A stretch of DNA of 64,000 nucleotides from Mesorhizobium kowhaii (GCF_003253745.1 NZ_MZXV01000062.1:372001-436000), one strand, 5' to 3'; positions 25,850 through 33,313 are shown, counted from the first letter of the stretch. The notes: a model not told the origin generated them from the sequence alone. A program made the numbers and translations.

Positions 25850-25877
25850 AGGGACCGGGAACGGCGAAGTCGACCGG

Positions 25878-25966
25878 TCAACGCTGTTCCATGCGCGATC
25901 TGATGACGTAGTTCCAATCGCCATGAAACTCTTCGCACTCGACCCTCAACGACCTCGTCGGGGCTC
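25878..25966 (-). pseudogene. possible transposase C-terminal remnant (ISAzo13-like)
   Basis: Read on the minus strand, one frame gives APTRSLRVECEEFHGDWNY followed by VIRSRMEQR and a TGA stop. The FHGDWNY ending resembles the C-terminus of ISAzo13-family transposases as I recall it. There is no start codon and no upstream homology, and the frame runs out within the SRPBCC gene, so at most a short fossil remains. It sits between repeat copy A and the SRPBCC gene. Confidence 0.35.
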
Positions 25967-26014
25967 TCTTCCGCGTAGTAACGAGCCAGGCGGCCGACCG
26001 CGAGATTGACGACT

Positions 26015-26533
26015 TCATGATCGTCCCACGCTCGCGCCCAGGGTGACGAGAAGCTCGTCCAGCTGTTCGAACTGCTCGGGCATCCCATCCTCCATCCCGG
26101 CGATGGCCTCGTCGAGCGCTTCCTTCGAGGGATAGAGTTCGTGCAGCACCAGCAGCGTCTTGCCGTCTTTTTCCTCGAAGGTCACCGTGGTCACGGCGGC
26201 GTCCTCACTTTCCTCATTCGTCCAGACGAGGCGCGAGTTAGGTATCACTTCGATGTACTTACCGAAGAATGCCATAGCGCTTGAGGCATCGTGGCCAAAC
26301 GCAACACGGTACCCGCCTCCGACACGAACATCCATCTCGCAGGAAAGCAGAGGCACGCCCGTCGACTTCGGTGCCCACCACCGCATGAACAGCTCGGGCC
26401 TGGTCCACGCCTCGTACACGATGCGCGCCGGGCCATTGAACGTTCGCGTAACGACCAGCTCACGCTCGGACTTCCGTTCCACCGTCGCGCGGTTATTCAT
26501 GGGGGCGGGCTCACTATGTCTTCTTTCGTCCAT
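26015..26533 (-). CDS. SRPBCC / AHSA1-domain protein
   Basis: A 172-residue START-like (AHSA1) protein. The family pattern FNGPARIVYEAWTRPELFMRWWAPK, then VRVGGGYRV and WTNEE, is clear; such proteins form a hydrophobic ligand pocket. The start at 26533 has the strong ribosome-binding site AAGGAG seven bases upstream and overlaps the regulator gene by 20 bases; a second ATG at 26500 (MNNRATVERK) has none. It is co-transcribed with an ArsR regulator, a pairing seen often, in which the SRPBCC protein probably senses or detoxifies a hydrophobic compound (inference). Confidence 0.88.
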   Translation of the reverse strand: MDERRHSEPAPMNNRATVERKSERELVVTRTFNGPARIVYEAWTRPELFMRWWAPKSTGVPLLSCEMDVRVGGGYRVAFGHDASSAMAFFGKYIEVIPNSRLVWTNEESEDAAVTTVTFEEKDGKTLLVLHELYPSKEALDEAIAGMEDGMPEQFEQLDELLVTLGASVGRS

Positions 26534-26876
26534 CGGCTTGCTCCTTCCGTTTCAATTCCTCGACAACCTTGTCCAACTCGTTGAAGCGTGCGTCCCACAG
26601 CTGGCGGTACCTCTCGATCCAGGCCGCCTCTTCCTCCAGTTCGCGTAGGCCGAGCTTGCAGGTCCGCACGCGCCCGACCTTCTCCGTGGTGACGAGCCCC
26701 GCCTGCTCCAAGACGCCGACGTGCTTCTTCATGCCCGTGAGGGTCATGTGGAACTTCTCGGCAAGCTCCGTGATCGAAGCGTCTGCACGTCCGAGCTGCT
26801 CCAGAACGCCGCGTCGGGTGGCGTCCGAGAGCGCGGCGAACGAGGCATCCAAGCGGGTCCGGGAATACTGAACCAT
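26514..26876 (-). CDS. ArsR-family transcriptional regulator
   Basis: A 120-residue winged-helix repressor: SFAALSDATRRGVLEQL (helix region), then ITELAEKFHMTLTGMKKHVGVLEQAGLV as the helix-turn-helix at about residues 36-62. It lacks the CVC metal box of metal-sensing ArsR proteins, so it probably does not sense metals. The ATG (complement of 26874-26876) lies inside a perfect palindrome, so repression would block transcription and could also hide the start. The frame is open upstream but not conserved. It is the first gene of an operon with the SRPBCC gene. Confidence 0.9.
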   Translation of the reverse strand: MVQYSRTRLDASFAALSDATRRGVLEQLGRADASITELAEKFHMTLTGMKKHVGVLEQAGLVTTEKVGRVRTCKLGLRELEEEAAWIERYRQLWDARFNELDKVVEELKRKEQADGRKKT

Positions 26877-26888
26877 ATGGTTCAGTAT
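26865..26888. promoter_or_regulatory. perfect 24-bp palindrome over the arsR start codon
   Basis: The palindrome is centred at 26876/26877 with core GAACCATATGGTTC and contains the regulator's own ATG. A dyad of this length at this place is almost certainly the operator for autorepression. Twelve-base half sites fit an ArsR dimer. No other copy of this dyad was seen in the window. Confidence 0.75.
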
Positions 26889-27043
26889 GTAACACACGGA
26901 TTGGCGGCATGCAAGGAAGGCCGAGCGCGCTGCGTTGCCGGCCGCCTTCACTCCCAAATCGACATCATTTCGATGCAGATTCGATCGACTCGGCGATCTC
27001 CAGCCCTTAAGGCAAGATATCTCTGGTCGGGGGCGAATAACGC

Positions 27044-27286
27044 ATGAGCAAGAAGGCACGACTGATCCTGGCGATGGTCATCATCGAGGCCGTCCTTGCA
27101 GGCATCTGGTGGTATCTCGCCCGCTTCGGCATAGCCAATCCCGATCGCGTCACCGCCGATTTCCAGGCAGTCGTCGGCCAGACCATGGGAATGGCGATGG
27201 GCGGCTTGCTGGGTCTCGGCTTTATCTTGTTCTTCGTCGCCGCCAGCAACGATCGCAAGGCGGCGCAAAACAAGACGCGTCGTTAG
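27044..27286 (+). CDS. small two-helix membrane protein, 80 residues
   Basis: An 80-residue hypothetical protein with two predicted membrane helices: about residues 6-26 (ARLILAMVIIEAVLAGIWWY) and 46-66 (MGMAMGGLLGLGFILFFVAA), with a short basic tail. I do not recognise a family. The ATG at 27044 has no strong ribosome-binding site. Its TAG stop (27284-27286) is within the left end of repeat copy B, so the C-terminus may have been defined by repeat insertion. Confidence 0.6.
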   Translation: MSKKARLILAMVIIEAVLAGIWWYLARFGIANPDRVTADFQAVVGQTMGMAMGGLLGLGFILFFVAASNDRKAAQNKTRR

Positions 27287-27415
27287 AGCAGTTCATCGTT
27301 TCACCGAAGCGCCGACCCGCTCTAACTCTTTGTTTTTAACGCAATTCCCTGAGGGAAAGCGCTACGCGCTTTTCCCGGGAAAAACCGTTTCACACTTGTC
27401 CTGGAATTGCTCTAA
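27283..27415. repeat. dispersed palindromic repeat, copy B (inverted relative to copy A)
   Basis: The 133-base element is the reverse-oriented relative of copy A at 25746-25849: shared blocks include TTAGAGCA, CGTTTCAC, CCGCTCTAA, GCAATTCC and CGTTTCACACTTGTCC. It differs by an internal extra hairpin at about 27351-27380 (GGGAAAGCGC / GCGCTTTTCCC). Its two ends provide the TAG stop codons of the 80-residue protein (27284-27286) and of the Nudix gene (complement of 27412-27414). Confidence 0.8.
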
Positions 27416-28128
27416 TCCACTCCGGCAAAATGCCATTCGACCAGCGGCTTCATGTGCGGCGCCAGCCCGTCCGGCAGGTCCGCGGCATGGCGGATGATGA
27501 CCGGCCCCTCGATCTCCGGCTCGGCCTCGGTAGCGACGAAGGCTGAGATGCGACGTGCGATCTCCTCGGCTGGCGCCGTCTCGTGAAAACGCCGAAACAT
27601 CACCGTACCGCTGGCCGTCGACAGGACGTGGTAGCGCTTGCCGCGTGGCGCGTCCGACAGATCCAGACCGGTCTCCTCGCGCACCTCGCGGATCATGTTG
27701 AAATCGACGTCGACCTGGCCGTCGCGAAAATCGATGGGCTCGAACGAGCCGGCGGCGAAATAGACGCGCCCGGCATTGACCGTATGCGATCCCATGCGGA
27801 TCGCCACCAGCGCATTGTCGCCGGCGGCCAGCACGGCATGGGCATAGGCGTGCTCGGCGCCCGAATTCTCACGCCGCTTACGCCAGAGCATGAAGGTGGA
27901 GTAGTTGACCGCATGGCAGCGGCCGACGAGACGGTTGTCGCGATACGCGAGTTGCGACAGCAGCACCACCATACCGTCGAACAGCGCCGGCTTGGCTGCT
28001 ATCTCGCGCTGCCAGTTCTCGGCGATGGCTTCCGCATTATCCACCGCGAAGGGGTGCGGGCCGGGATCGAGCCGGATGTCGACGGCGTCGACCGGCAGGA
28101 TGACATTGCGCGGCAGGTCGAAACTCAT
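27412..28128 (-). CDS. Nudix-domain hydrolase
   Basis: A 238-residue protein with a partly preserved Nudix box: REVREETGLDL matches the catalytic REUXEEXGU core, but the Glu expected eight residues before it is replaced by Val. The protein should cleave a nucleoside-diphosphate derivative, with metal bound at the REEXGU glutamates; the substrate is unknown. The stop lies in repeat copy B. It is seven bases downstream of the next gene upstream (the EEP-family gene), so the two are probably co-transcribed. Confidence 0.8.
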   Translation of the reverse strand: MSFDLPRNVILPVDAVDIRLDPGPHPFAVDNAEAIAENWQREIAAKPALFDGMVVLLSQLAYRDNRLVGRCHAVNYSTFMLWRKRRENSGAEHAYAHAVLAAGDNALVAIRMGSHTVNAGRVYFAAGSFEPIDFRDGQVDVDFNMIREVREETGLDLSDAPRGKRYHVLSTASGTVMFRRFHETAPAEEIARRISAFVATEAEPEIEGPVIIRHAADLPDGLAPHMKPLVEWHFAGVD

Positions 28129-28135
28129 CGGCGTA

Positions 28136-29248
28136 TCAGGTCATGTCCAGGGTGATGGCCACCGGACAATGATCCGATGCCTTCGGCCGGTCCCAGCCGG
28201 CGCGCGGAAAGCGTTCGACCTCCTGGCCGGGTGGGAAAATGGTGCGCCAGGGCTGGCCGTTGCGGATGATGTCGGGAACGGCCGTCGCATTGCTGGCGGC
28301 GAGCCCCTTCGACAGCAGGATATAGTCTAGCTGGCACAGATGCCGCTCTTCCGGTCCACGCGTGTGGTAGAAACTCCAGCGGTTCATTTCCGGCCGCCGC
28401 TCGACGACGTTTTCGCAGAAGCCGCCTTCTGTCAGCACGTTGATGCAGGACTGGTTCTCGTTGACCACTTCGAAGCGGTAGCCGTCGATCGCGTCGCCGG
28501 CGATCTTCACGCGCTGCCGGTAATCGTTCATGTCGCCGCAGATCGCCCAGCGCTTGTCGGCGGCGTGGTCCTTGCCGAAGCGCTCCTCGATGATCCGTCG
28601 CACGGCCTGGGCTTCGGCGATGCGCACCGGCATCGTCGCTTCGCGCCCGTCGAGCCCGTTGCGCGGCGAGCCCATCGACTTGAAGTGCACGAGATAAAGC
28701 GTCAGCGGCACGCCGCCCACGGTCACATCGACTTCCAGGCAGTCGCGCCGGAAGATGCGCTCATTGGCCTGGTTGCCGAGTGCCGCCAGTTCGGGCGTGT
28801 GCAGCCCGAACTGTTCATAGGTGACGTAGGCATGGCTGGTCATACGCACGAATTCGATCGGCTGGCCCTGCGCGGTCTCGTTTCGCATCATCACGGCGAC
28901 GTCGATGCCGCGCGAATCATTGCCGGCAGTGGTGTATTTCTGCCGGTAGCCCTGCCCCACCATCTTGAACAGATAGCCGTATTCGAAGGCCTTCAGCGCT
29001 TCGATGTTGTCGACCTCCTGCATGCAGATAATGTCGGCGCGGGTCGCCGCGATCGCCAGCGCCGTCAGCTGGCGCGTATCGTCGGACTGGGCGATGGCGC
29101 GGGCCTGCTCCAGCATCTTGTATTCCGCCTCGCTCTGGATATCGAACAGCGCAAGCGTTCGATCCTCGTTGAGCTGGTTGCGATAGCCGGAAAAATCGAA
29201 CCTGTTCATCAGGTTCTCGACATTGAAGGTGGCAAGGCGCAGCGACAT
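28136..29248 (-). CDS. endonuclease/exonuclease/phosphatase family protein
   Basis: A 370-residue EEP-superfamily metal-dependent phosphohydrolase. The catalytic features are visible in order: TFNVENL near the N-terminus, Glu in CMQEVDN, Asp-Asn in WAICGDMNDYR, and the C-terminal SDHCPVAITLD. It is thought to cleave phosphodiesters in nucleic acids, lipids or small molecules; nothing here decides which. The ATG at 29248 (MSLRLATFNVENL) starts the conserved domain. An upstream ATG 12 codons earlier is possible. There is no signal peptide, so it is cytoplasmic. Confidence 0.88.
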   Translation of the reverse strand: MSLRLATFNVENLMNRFDFSGYRNQLNEDRTLALFDIQSEAEYKMLEQARAIAQSDDTRQLTALAIAATRADIICMQEVDNIEALKAFEYGYLFKMVGQGYRQKYTTAGNDSRGIDVAVMMRNETAQGQPIEFVRMTSHAYVTYEQFGLHTPELAALGNQANERIFRRDCLEVDVTVGGVPLTLYLVHFKSMGSPRNGLDGREATMPVRIAEAQAVRRIIEERFGKDHAADKRWAICGDMNDYRQRVKIAGDAIDGYRFEVVNENQSCINVLTEGGFCENVVERRPEMNRWSFYHTRGPEERHLCQLDYILLSKGLAASNATAVPDIIRNGQPWRTIFPPGQEVERFPRAGWDRPKASDHCPVAITLDMT

Positions 29249-29433
29249 GTCATGACCTTTGCCCGCAAGTGCTCCAGAAAACAAGGTCGCGGGACCACCA
29301 GCGGAGACCGATTGGTCCTGATGCCACTCGCGCCATGGTTGACGGAACCTTTCCGTTCATCCGCCGTTCAGATGCAAACATCCACAGTAGGCCCTTAGAG
29401 TAGGCGTGGGGCCTGTATCTCTTGGAGAGTGTC

Positions 29434-30018
29434 ATGAATTCGCTCTTTTCATCCACGGTCAAATCCGGGCTTATAGCGCTCGGTATTCTGTCCGGCGCCA
29501 CCGCACCGTCGGCCGCTGGCCCGATGATGCAACCGGACCTGTCGATCCCCGCCAGCACTGCGGCGCCGATGGCGGTCCGCGACGCCTGGGCGGGCGGCAA
29601 TAACAACGGCGGTAACTGGAGATGGCGCCGGTCCGGCAACTGGAACGGTGGCAACTGGAACGGGGGCCACCGACACTGGAACGGCGGTGGCAACTGGAAC
29701 GGCGGCGGCAATTGGAACGATGGAGACAACTGGCGTTGGCGTCATGGTCGCCATCATTATCGCGGCGGCCGTTACTACGATGATGGCGCGGGTGCCGCGA
29801 TTCTGGGCCTCGGCCTGGGGATGGGCCTTGGCAGCATGTACAACAACTACAATTACTACGATGCGCCGCCGCGCCGCTACTACCGCGCCTACCGGACGCA
29901 GCGGCTTTCGAGCGCCCATGTCCAGTGGTGCTACGACCGCTACCGGTCTTATCGCGCCTGGGACAACACGTTCCAACCCTACAACGGCCCACGTCAGCAG
30001 TGCTACTCGCCCTATTGA
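29434..30018 (+). CDS. BA14K-family secreted protein with Gly-Asn-Trp repeats
   Basis: A 194-residue exported protein. An N-terminal signal peptide (about residues 1-28, ending near PSAAG) is followed by a long low-complexity segment of GNWNGG-type repeats (about residues 55-100), a hydrophobic glycine stretch (AAILGLGLGMGLGSM) and the BA14K C-terminal domain HVQWCYDRYRSYRAWDNTF, ending in two cysteines. Brucella BA14K is an immunoreactive lectin-like protein. The ATG at 29434 follows GGAG (29424-29427) at good spacing. A terminator lies 27 bases after its stop. Confidence 0.85.
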   Translation: MNSLFSSTVKSGLIALGILSGATAPSAAGPMMQPDLSIPASTAAPMAVRDAWAGGNNNGGNWRWRRSGNWNGGNWNGGHRHWNGGGNWNGGGNWNDGDNWRWRHGRHHYRGGRYYDDGAGAAILGLGLGMGLGSMYNNYNYYDAPPRRYYRAYRTQRLSSAHVQWCYDRYRSYRAWDNTFQPYNGPRQQCYSPY

Positions 30019-30044
30019 TAAGCTGTAGCCGAGTCCAGAAATTG

Positions 30045-30072
30045 AAAAACGGCGCCATGTGGCGCCGTTTTT
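30045..30072. terminator. bidirectional Rho-independent terminator
   Basis: AAAAACGGCGCC (30045-30056) and GGCGCCGTTTTT (30061-30072) form a perfect 12-base-pair stem around the loop ATGT. With A- and T-runs on opposite sides it can stop transcription from the BA14K gene and from ilvC, which converge here. Confidence 0.9.
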
Positions 30073-30119
30073 GATTTAGGCACTTCGAAGCTGCTTGTCT
30101 TCTAGCGCCTGGATTTCGC

Positions 30120-31139
30120 TTAGTTCTTGGCCTTGTCGACCAGCTTGTTCTTCGAGATCCACGGCATCATCGCGCGCAGCTTGGCACCGACTTCCTCGAT
30201 CTGGTGGCTGTCATTGTTGCGGCGGATGCCCTTGAAGCGCGACATGCCGGCGCGGTATTCCTGCATCCATTCCGAGGTGAATTTTCCGGTCTGGATGTCC
30301 TTCAGCACGCGCTTCATCTCGGCTTTGGTCTCGGCGGTGATGATGCGCGGACCCGAGACATACTCGCCCCATTCGGCGGTGTTCGAGATCGAGTAGTTCA
30401 TGTTGGCGATGCCGCCCTCGTAGATCAGGTCGACGATCAGCTTGACCTCGTGCAGGCACTCGAAATAGGCCATCTCAGGCGCGTAGCCGGCTTCCACCAG
30501 CGTCTCGAAGCCGGCGCGGATCAGTTCGACCAGACCGCCGCACAGCACGACCTGCTCGCCGAACAGGTCGGTCTCGCATTCTTCGCGGAAATTGGTCTCG
30601 ATGATGCCCGAACGGCCGCCGCCGACGCCACAGGCGTAGGACAGCGCCAGGTCGAGCGCGTTGCCCGAGGCATCCTGGTTGACCGCGACCAGGCACGGCA
30701 CGCCGCCGCCCTTCTGGTATTCGCCGCGCACCGTGTGGCCGGGGCCCTTCGGCGCGATCATGACGACATCGACCGAAGCCTTCGGCTCGATCAGGCCGAA
30801 ATGAACGTTGAGGCCGTGCGCGAAGGCAATTGCTGCGCCGTCGCGGATGTTCGGCGCGATCTCGTTCCTGTAGATGTCGGCCTGCAGCTCGTCAGGCGTC
30901 GCCATCATCATCAGGTCGGCCCATTTGGCGGCGTCCGCCACGCTCATCACCTTGAGCCCATCGGCCTCGACCTTCTTGGCGGTCGCCGAGCCGGTTTTCA
31001 GGCCGATGGCGATGTCCTTGACGCCCGAATCCTTGAGGTTGAGCGCATGCGCCCTGCCCTGGCTGCCATAACCGATGATGGCGACCTTCTTGCCCTTGAT
31101 CAGGTTGAGATCGGCATCGCGATCGTAATAGACACGCAT
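30120..31139 (-). CDS. ilvC: ketol-acid reductoisomerase
   Basis: A 339-residue class I enzyme that isomerises and reduces acetolactate or acetohydroxybutyrate with NADPH, second step of valine/isoleucine synthesis. The N-terminal MRVYYDRDADLNLIKGKKVAIIGYGSQGRAHALNL stretch (nucleotide site GYGSQG) and the catalytic region FGEQVVLCGGLVELI with AEMAYFECLHEVKLIVDLIYEGGI are diagnostic. It is not next to the ilvB/ilvH operon (51-53 kb), as is usual in rhizobia. The gene is monocistronic, ending at the shared terminator. Confidence 0.97.
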   Translation of the reverse strand: MRVYYDRDADLNLIKGKKVAIIGYGSQGRAHALNLKDSGVKDIAIGLKTGSATAKKVEADGLKVMSVADAAKWADLMMMATPDELQADIYRNEIAPNIRDGAAIAFAHGLNVHFGLIEPKASVDVVMIAPKGPGHTVRGEYQKGGGVPCLVAVNQDASGNALDLALSYACGVGGGRSGIIETNFREECETDLFGEQVVLCGGLVELIRAGFETLVEAGYAPEMAYFECLHEVKLIVDLIYEGGIANMNYSISNTAEWGEYVSGPRIITAETKAEMKRVLKDIQTGKFTSEWMQEYRAGMSRFKGIRRNNDSHQIEEVGAKLRAMMPWISKNKLVDKAKN

Positions 31140-31164
31140 TTTGTCTTCCTTCCCGTTTTATGAA

Positions 31165-31857
31165 TCAGAGGCCCTGCGGCCGGTTGTTGCTCTTAAAAAG
31201 AGCGAGAAACTGCTGCGTCGCCCGCGCGGCATCGCCGCCGATCGCCGCCTCAGTCAATTCCAGCCGGTCGCCGAGCAGCAGACGGATCTGCACATCGCGG
31301 GCGACCAGCCCGAAAAAGGTGCGGAACGCCGTCTCGGCGTCCGAAAAATCGAGCAGTCCGGCCTGTCGTCCGGCCTCAAGCACCGGCTTCAGCCGCGTGG
31401 CCAGCGCAAAGCGGCCATTCTCCAGCACGACGGCGCCAAGGTTATCCTTGCCCGAACCAGCATGACTGACCGCCACCCGGTTGAGCGCGATCGAGGTGTC
31501 GCTGGAGATCACCTTCAGCCAGTCGGAAGCGAAGCGTTCGAGGCTTGTGGTCAGCGAGGCAAGATCGAGCCCCTTGCCATCGACCTGCGCCACCCGCACC
31601 TTGGACGCCTGCCACTGCACCGTTGCCGTCAGCAGCCCGTCACGGTCGCCGAACCATTTGTAGAGCGTTTCCTTGGAACAGCTGGCCCGGCGCGCCACGG
31701 CGGTCATGGTCAGCTGATCGCCCTCCTCGACCAGCAGCCGCAACGCAGCGTCGAGCACGGCTTTCTGCCGCTCCGTCAGCGCTTCGCTGGTGTCGATCTC
31801 GGGCACGATGTGCAACACGCTCTTCTCTCGGCAGGCAAGGCCGTTCTCGCCAGGCAA
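31165..31857 (-). CDS. TetR-family transcriptional regulator
   Basis: A 230-residue repressor. The N-terminal helix-turn-helix is VLDAALRLLVEEGDQLTMTAVARRASCSKETLYKWFGDRDGLL (helix-turn-helix at about residues 50-70; cited as MTAVARRASCSKETLYKWF). The C-terminal ligand domain resembles the AefR-like group. The annotated ATG at 31857 gives a long N-terminal arm; the conserved part begins later, so the true start may be a GTG near 31815. It is divergent from the DUF1772 gene, with an inverted repeat upstream. Confidence 0.88.
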   Translation of the reverse strand: MPGENGLACREKSVLHIVPEIDTSEALTERQKAVLDAALRLLVEEGDQLTMTAVARRASCSKETLYKWFGDRDGLLTATVQWQASKVRVAQVDGKGLDLASLTTSLERFASDWLKVISSDTSIALNRVAVSHAGSGKDNLGAVVLENGRFALATRLKPVLEAGRQAGLLDFSDAETAFRTFFGLVARDVQIRLLLGDRLELTEAAIGGDAARATQQFLALFKSNNRPQGL

Positions 31858-31880
31858 GGCCAGCCGGGCATTCCAGCGAG

Positions 31881-31898
31881 CCGTACCGTACGTTACGG
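31881..31898. promoter_or_regulatory. inverted-repeat operator upstream of the TetR gene
   Basis: CCGTACCGT (31881-31889) and ACGTTACGG (31890-31898) form an 18-bp dyad with one mismatched pair, about 24 bases upstream of the TetR start. The dyad has the usual form of TetR operators (two 9-base half sites) and the site is shared by the divergent DUF1772 gene. Binding by this regulator is inferred. Confidence 0.6.
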
Positions 31899-31989
31899 TT
31901 CGCCACCTCTATGGCGTATTGTTCTGAGCCTTGCAAGTCCTATTTCTACTGTCGGCGTCGGCGCCGCACGGCTTGCGCGGGGAAAGAAA

Positions 31990-32421
31990 ATGCTGATCGG
32001 ATTGCTTGCCTTGATGGTCGCCGCCGCATTCTCTGGCGCCGCGATTTACGTCAGTGTCGCCGAGCAACCGGCGCGGCTTGGTCTCGACGACAAGGCTCTG
32101 CTGCAGGAATGGCAGCCTTCCTACAAGCGCGGCGCCGCCATGCAGGCGTCGATTGCCATTGTCGCCTGCGTTCTCGGTCTCATTGCCTGGTGGCAGACTG
32201 GCGGTTTCGCCTTTCTGGTTGGCGCGGTGCTGATCATCCTGCCCTGGCCGTGGACGCTGATCGCGATGATGCCGACCAACAGGGTGCTGGAGGCGATGGA
32301 TGCAGGCGCCGGCAATCGGCAAGCCAGGTCCCTGATCGTCAAATGGGGCAATCTGCACCTGGTTCGCGCCCTTGGCGTGCTGGCGACACTGGCCTTTCTC
32401 TGGGGTAGCCATCTGGGCTGA
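31990..32421 (+). CDS. DUF1772 (anthrone-oxygenase-like) membrane protein
   Basis: A 143-residue membrane protein with four hydrophobic segments (about residues 2-21, 51-70, 73-94 and 122-140), fitting the DUF1772 / anthrone oxygenase-like family. It includes SVAEQPARLGLDD and MMPTNRVLEAMDAG, both typical of the family. Function in bacteria is unknown. It starts at ATG 31990, beginning MLIGLLALMVAAA, and is likely the target of the divergent TetR regulator. Confidence 0.75.
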   Translation: MLIGLLALMVAAAFSGAAIYVSVAEQPARLGLDDKALLQEWQPSYKRGAAMQASIAIVACVLGLIAWWQTGGFAFLVGAVLIILPWPWTLIAMMPTNRVLEAMDAGAGNRQARSLIVKWGNLHLVRALGVLATLAFLWGSHLG

Positions 32422-32444
32422 CATTCAGCCTGACCGGCGTTACT

Positions 32445-32906
32445 TCACCAGTCCACAACGGGCGGATGGCGCAATCGGCCAAGCAGTGCCGACACCATGG
32501 TCAGCTCATCCGCAGAGAGTTTGGCATCGACCAGTTCCGTGATCGACCGTCCGTAGACGGCCCACATCTGGCGGCGCATCTCCCGTCCCTTGGCCGAAAT
32601 GCGGATGGTCTGGCCGCGGCCGTCATCGGCCACCGGCAGTTTCTCGATCAGCCCGTCAGCCTCGAGCCGCGCCAGCAGCCGCGAGATGTTGTATTGCGCA
32701 AACAAGGTGCGCTCGATCAGTTGGAACGGCCGCAGCCCGCCCTCACCCGCCTCGGCGAGCTCGTGCAGCACATCGTACCAGGCAAGCGGCGGCAGACTGC
32801 TCTCCTTCAGCGCGTCTTCAGCACTTTCCATCAGCTGGCGCGAAACGCGCATCAGGCGGGCCCAGGCTTTGATGGCTTCGGGCGAAGGCGTGGCTTTCTT
32901 CGTCAT
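32445..32906 (-). CDS. MarR-family transcriptional regulator
   Basis: A 153-residue winged-helix regulator. The recognition region PFQLIERTLFAQYNISRLLARLEADGLIEKL and wing VADDGRGQTIRISAKGREM are typical of MarR. The ATG at 32906 (MTKKATPSPEAI) lies 20 bases from the first of two operator-like palindromes upstream. A longer open frame begins at 32954 but the extension overlaps that operator. It is divergent from the Rieske-GST gene pair, which it probably controls. Confidence 0.9.
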   Translation of the reverse strand: MTKKATPSPEAIKAWARLMRVSRQLMESAEDALKESSLPPLAWYDVLHELAEAGEGGLRPFQLIERTLFAQYNISRLLARLEADGLIEKLPVADDGRGQTIRISAKGREMRRQMWAVYGRSITELVDAKLSADELTMVSALLGRLRHPPVVDW

Positions 32907-32925
32907 GGCCGCAGCATAGGCAATA

Positions 32926-32985
32926 GATGCAATTGCATCAAGCTTGACGATCAATGCACCCGCATCTACATAGATGCAATTGCAT
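32926..32985. promoter_or_regulatory. two palindromes in the MarR/Rieske divergent region
   Basis: GATGCAATTGCATC (32926-32939) is a perfect 14-bp palindrome, and ATGCAATTGCAT (32974-32985) repeats its core; their centres are 47 bases apart. One lies next to the marR start, the other next to the Rieske gene start. Such paired identical dyads are the usual layout for MarR autoregulation and control of a divergent operon. Confidence 0.75.
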
Positions 32986-33006
32986 TAACCATGGAAAGCG
33001 AATCCC

Positions 33007-33312
33007 ATGAAACACGAAATCTGCAAGATCGCCGACATTCCGCAGACGGGCAGCCTGATCGCGCCGTTCTTCGGCCGTGAGGTCCATGTCTACCGCTGCG
33101 GCGAGCGTATCCGCGCCGCCGCCAATGTCTGTCTGCACTTTGGCGGGCCGCTCGACTGCAAGGACGGCAGGCTGGTCTGCCAATGGCACGGCGCCGCCTT
33201 CGACATGGCATCGGGCGATCGCCTCGACGGTCCCGCGCCCAAGAATTCCCGCCTGATGTTCCTGTCGACGCGCGTCGAGAACGGCGCGTTGAACTACGTC
33301 TGGGGAGAGTGA
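33007..33312 (+). CDS. Rieske [2Fe-2S] ferredoxin-like protein
   Basis: A 101-residue soluble Rieske protein. The cluster ligands are in VCLHFGGPLDC (Cys-x-His, about residues 42-44) and VCQWHGAAFD (Cys-x-x-His, about residues 60-63). It lacks a membrane anchor, so it is an electron carrier for an oxygenase or reductase rather than a cytochrome bc1 subunit. It is one base upstream of the glutathione transferase gene, which suggests a two-gene operon under MarR control. No oxygenase is adjacent. Confidence 0.88.
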   Translation: MKHEICKIADIPQTGSLIAPFFGREVHVYRCGERIRAAANVCLHFGGPLDCKDGRLVCQWHGAAFDMASGDRLDGPAPKNSRLMFLSTRVENGALNYVWGE

Positions 33313-33313
33313 G

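Noticed and set aside
25795..26088. 97-codon minus-strand frame overlapping the SRPBCC gene and repeat copy A
   Set aside because: It is partly a shadow of SRPBCC and partly repeat sequence; no start signal and no family resemblance.
29600..29740. CRISPR-like tandem repeats
   Set aside because: The repeats are in frame within the BA14K coding sequence, short and without spacers; no cas genes in the window.
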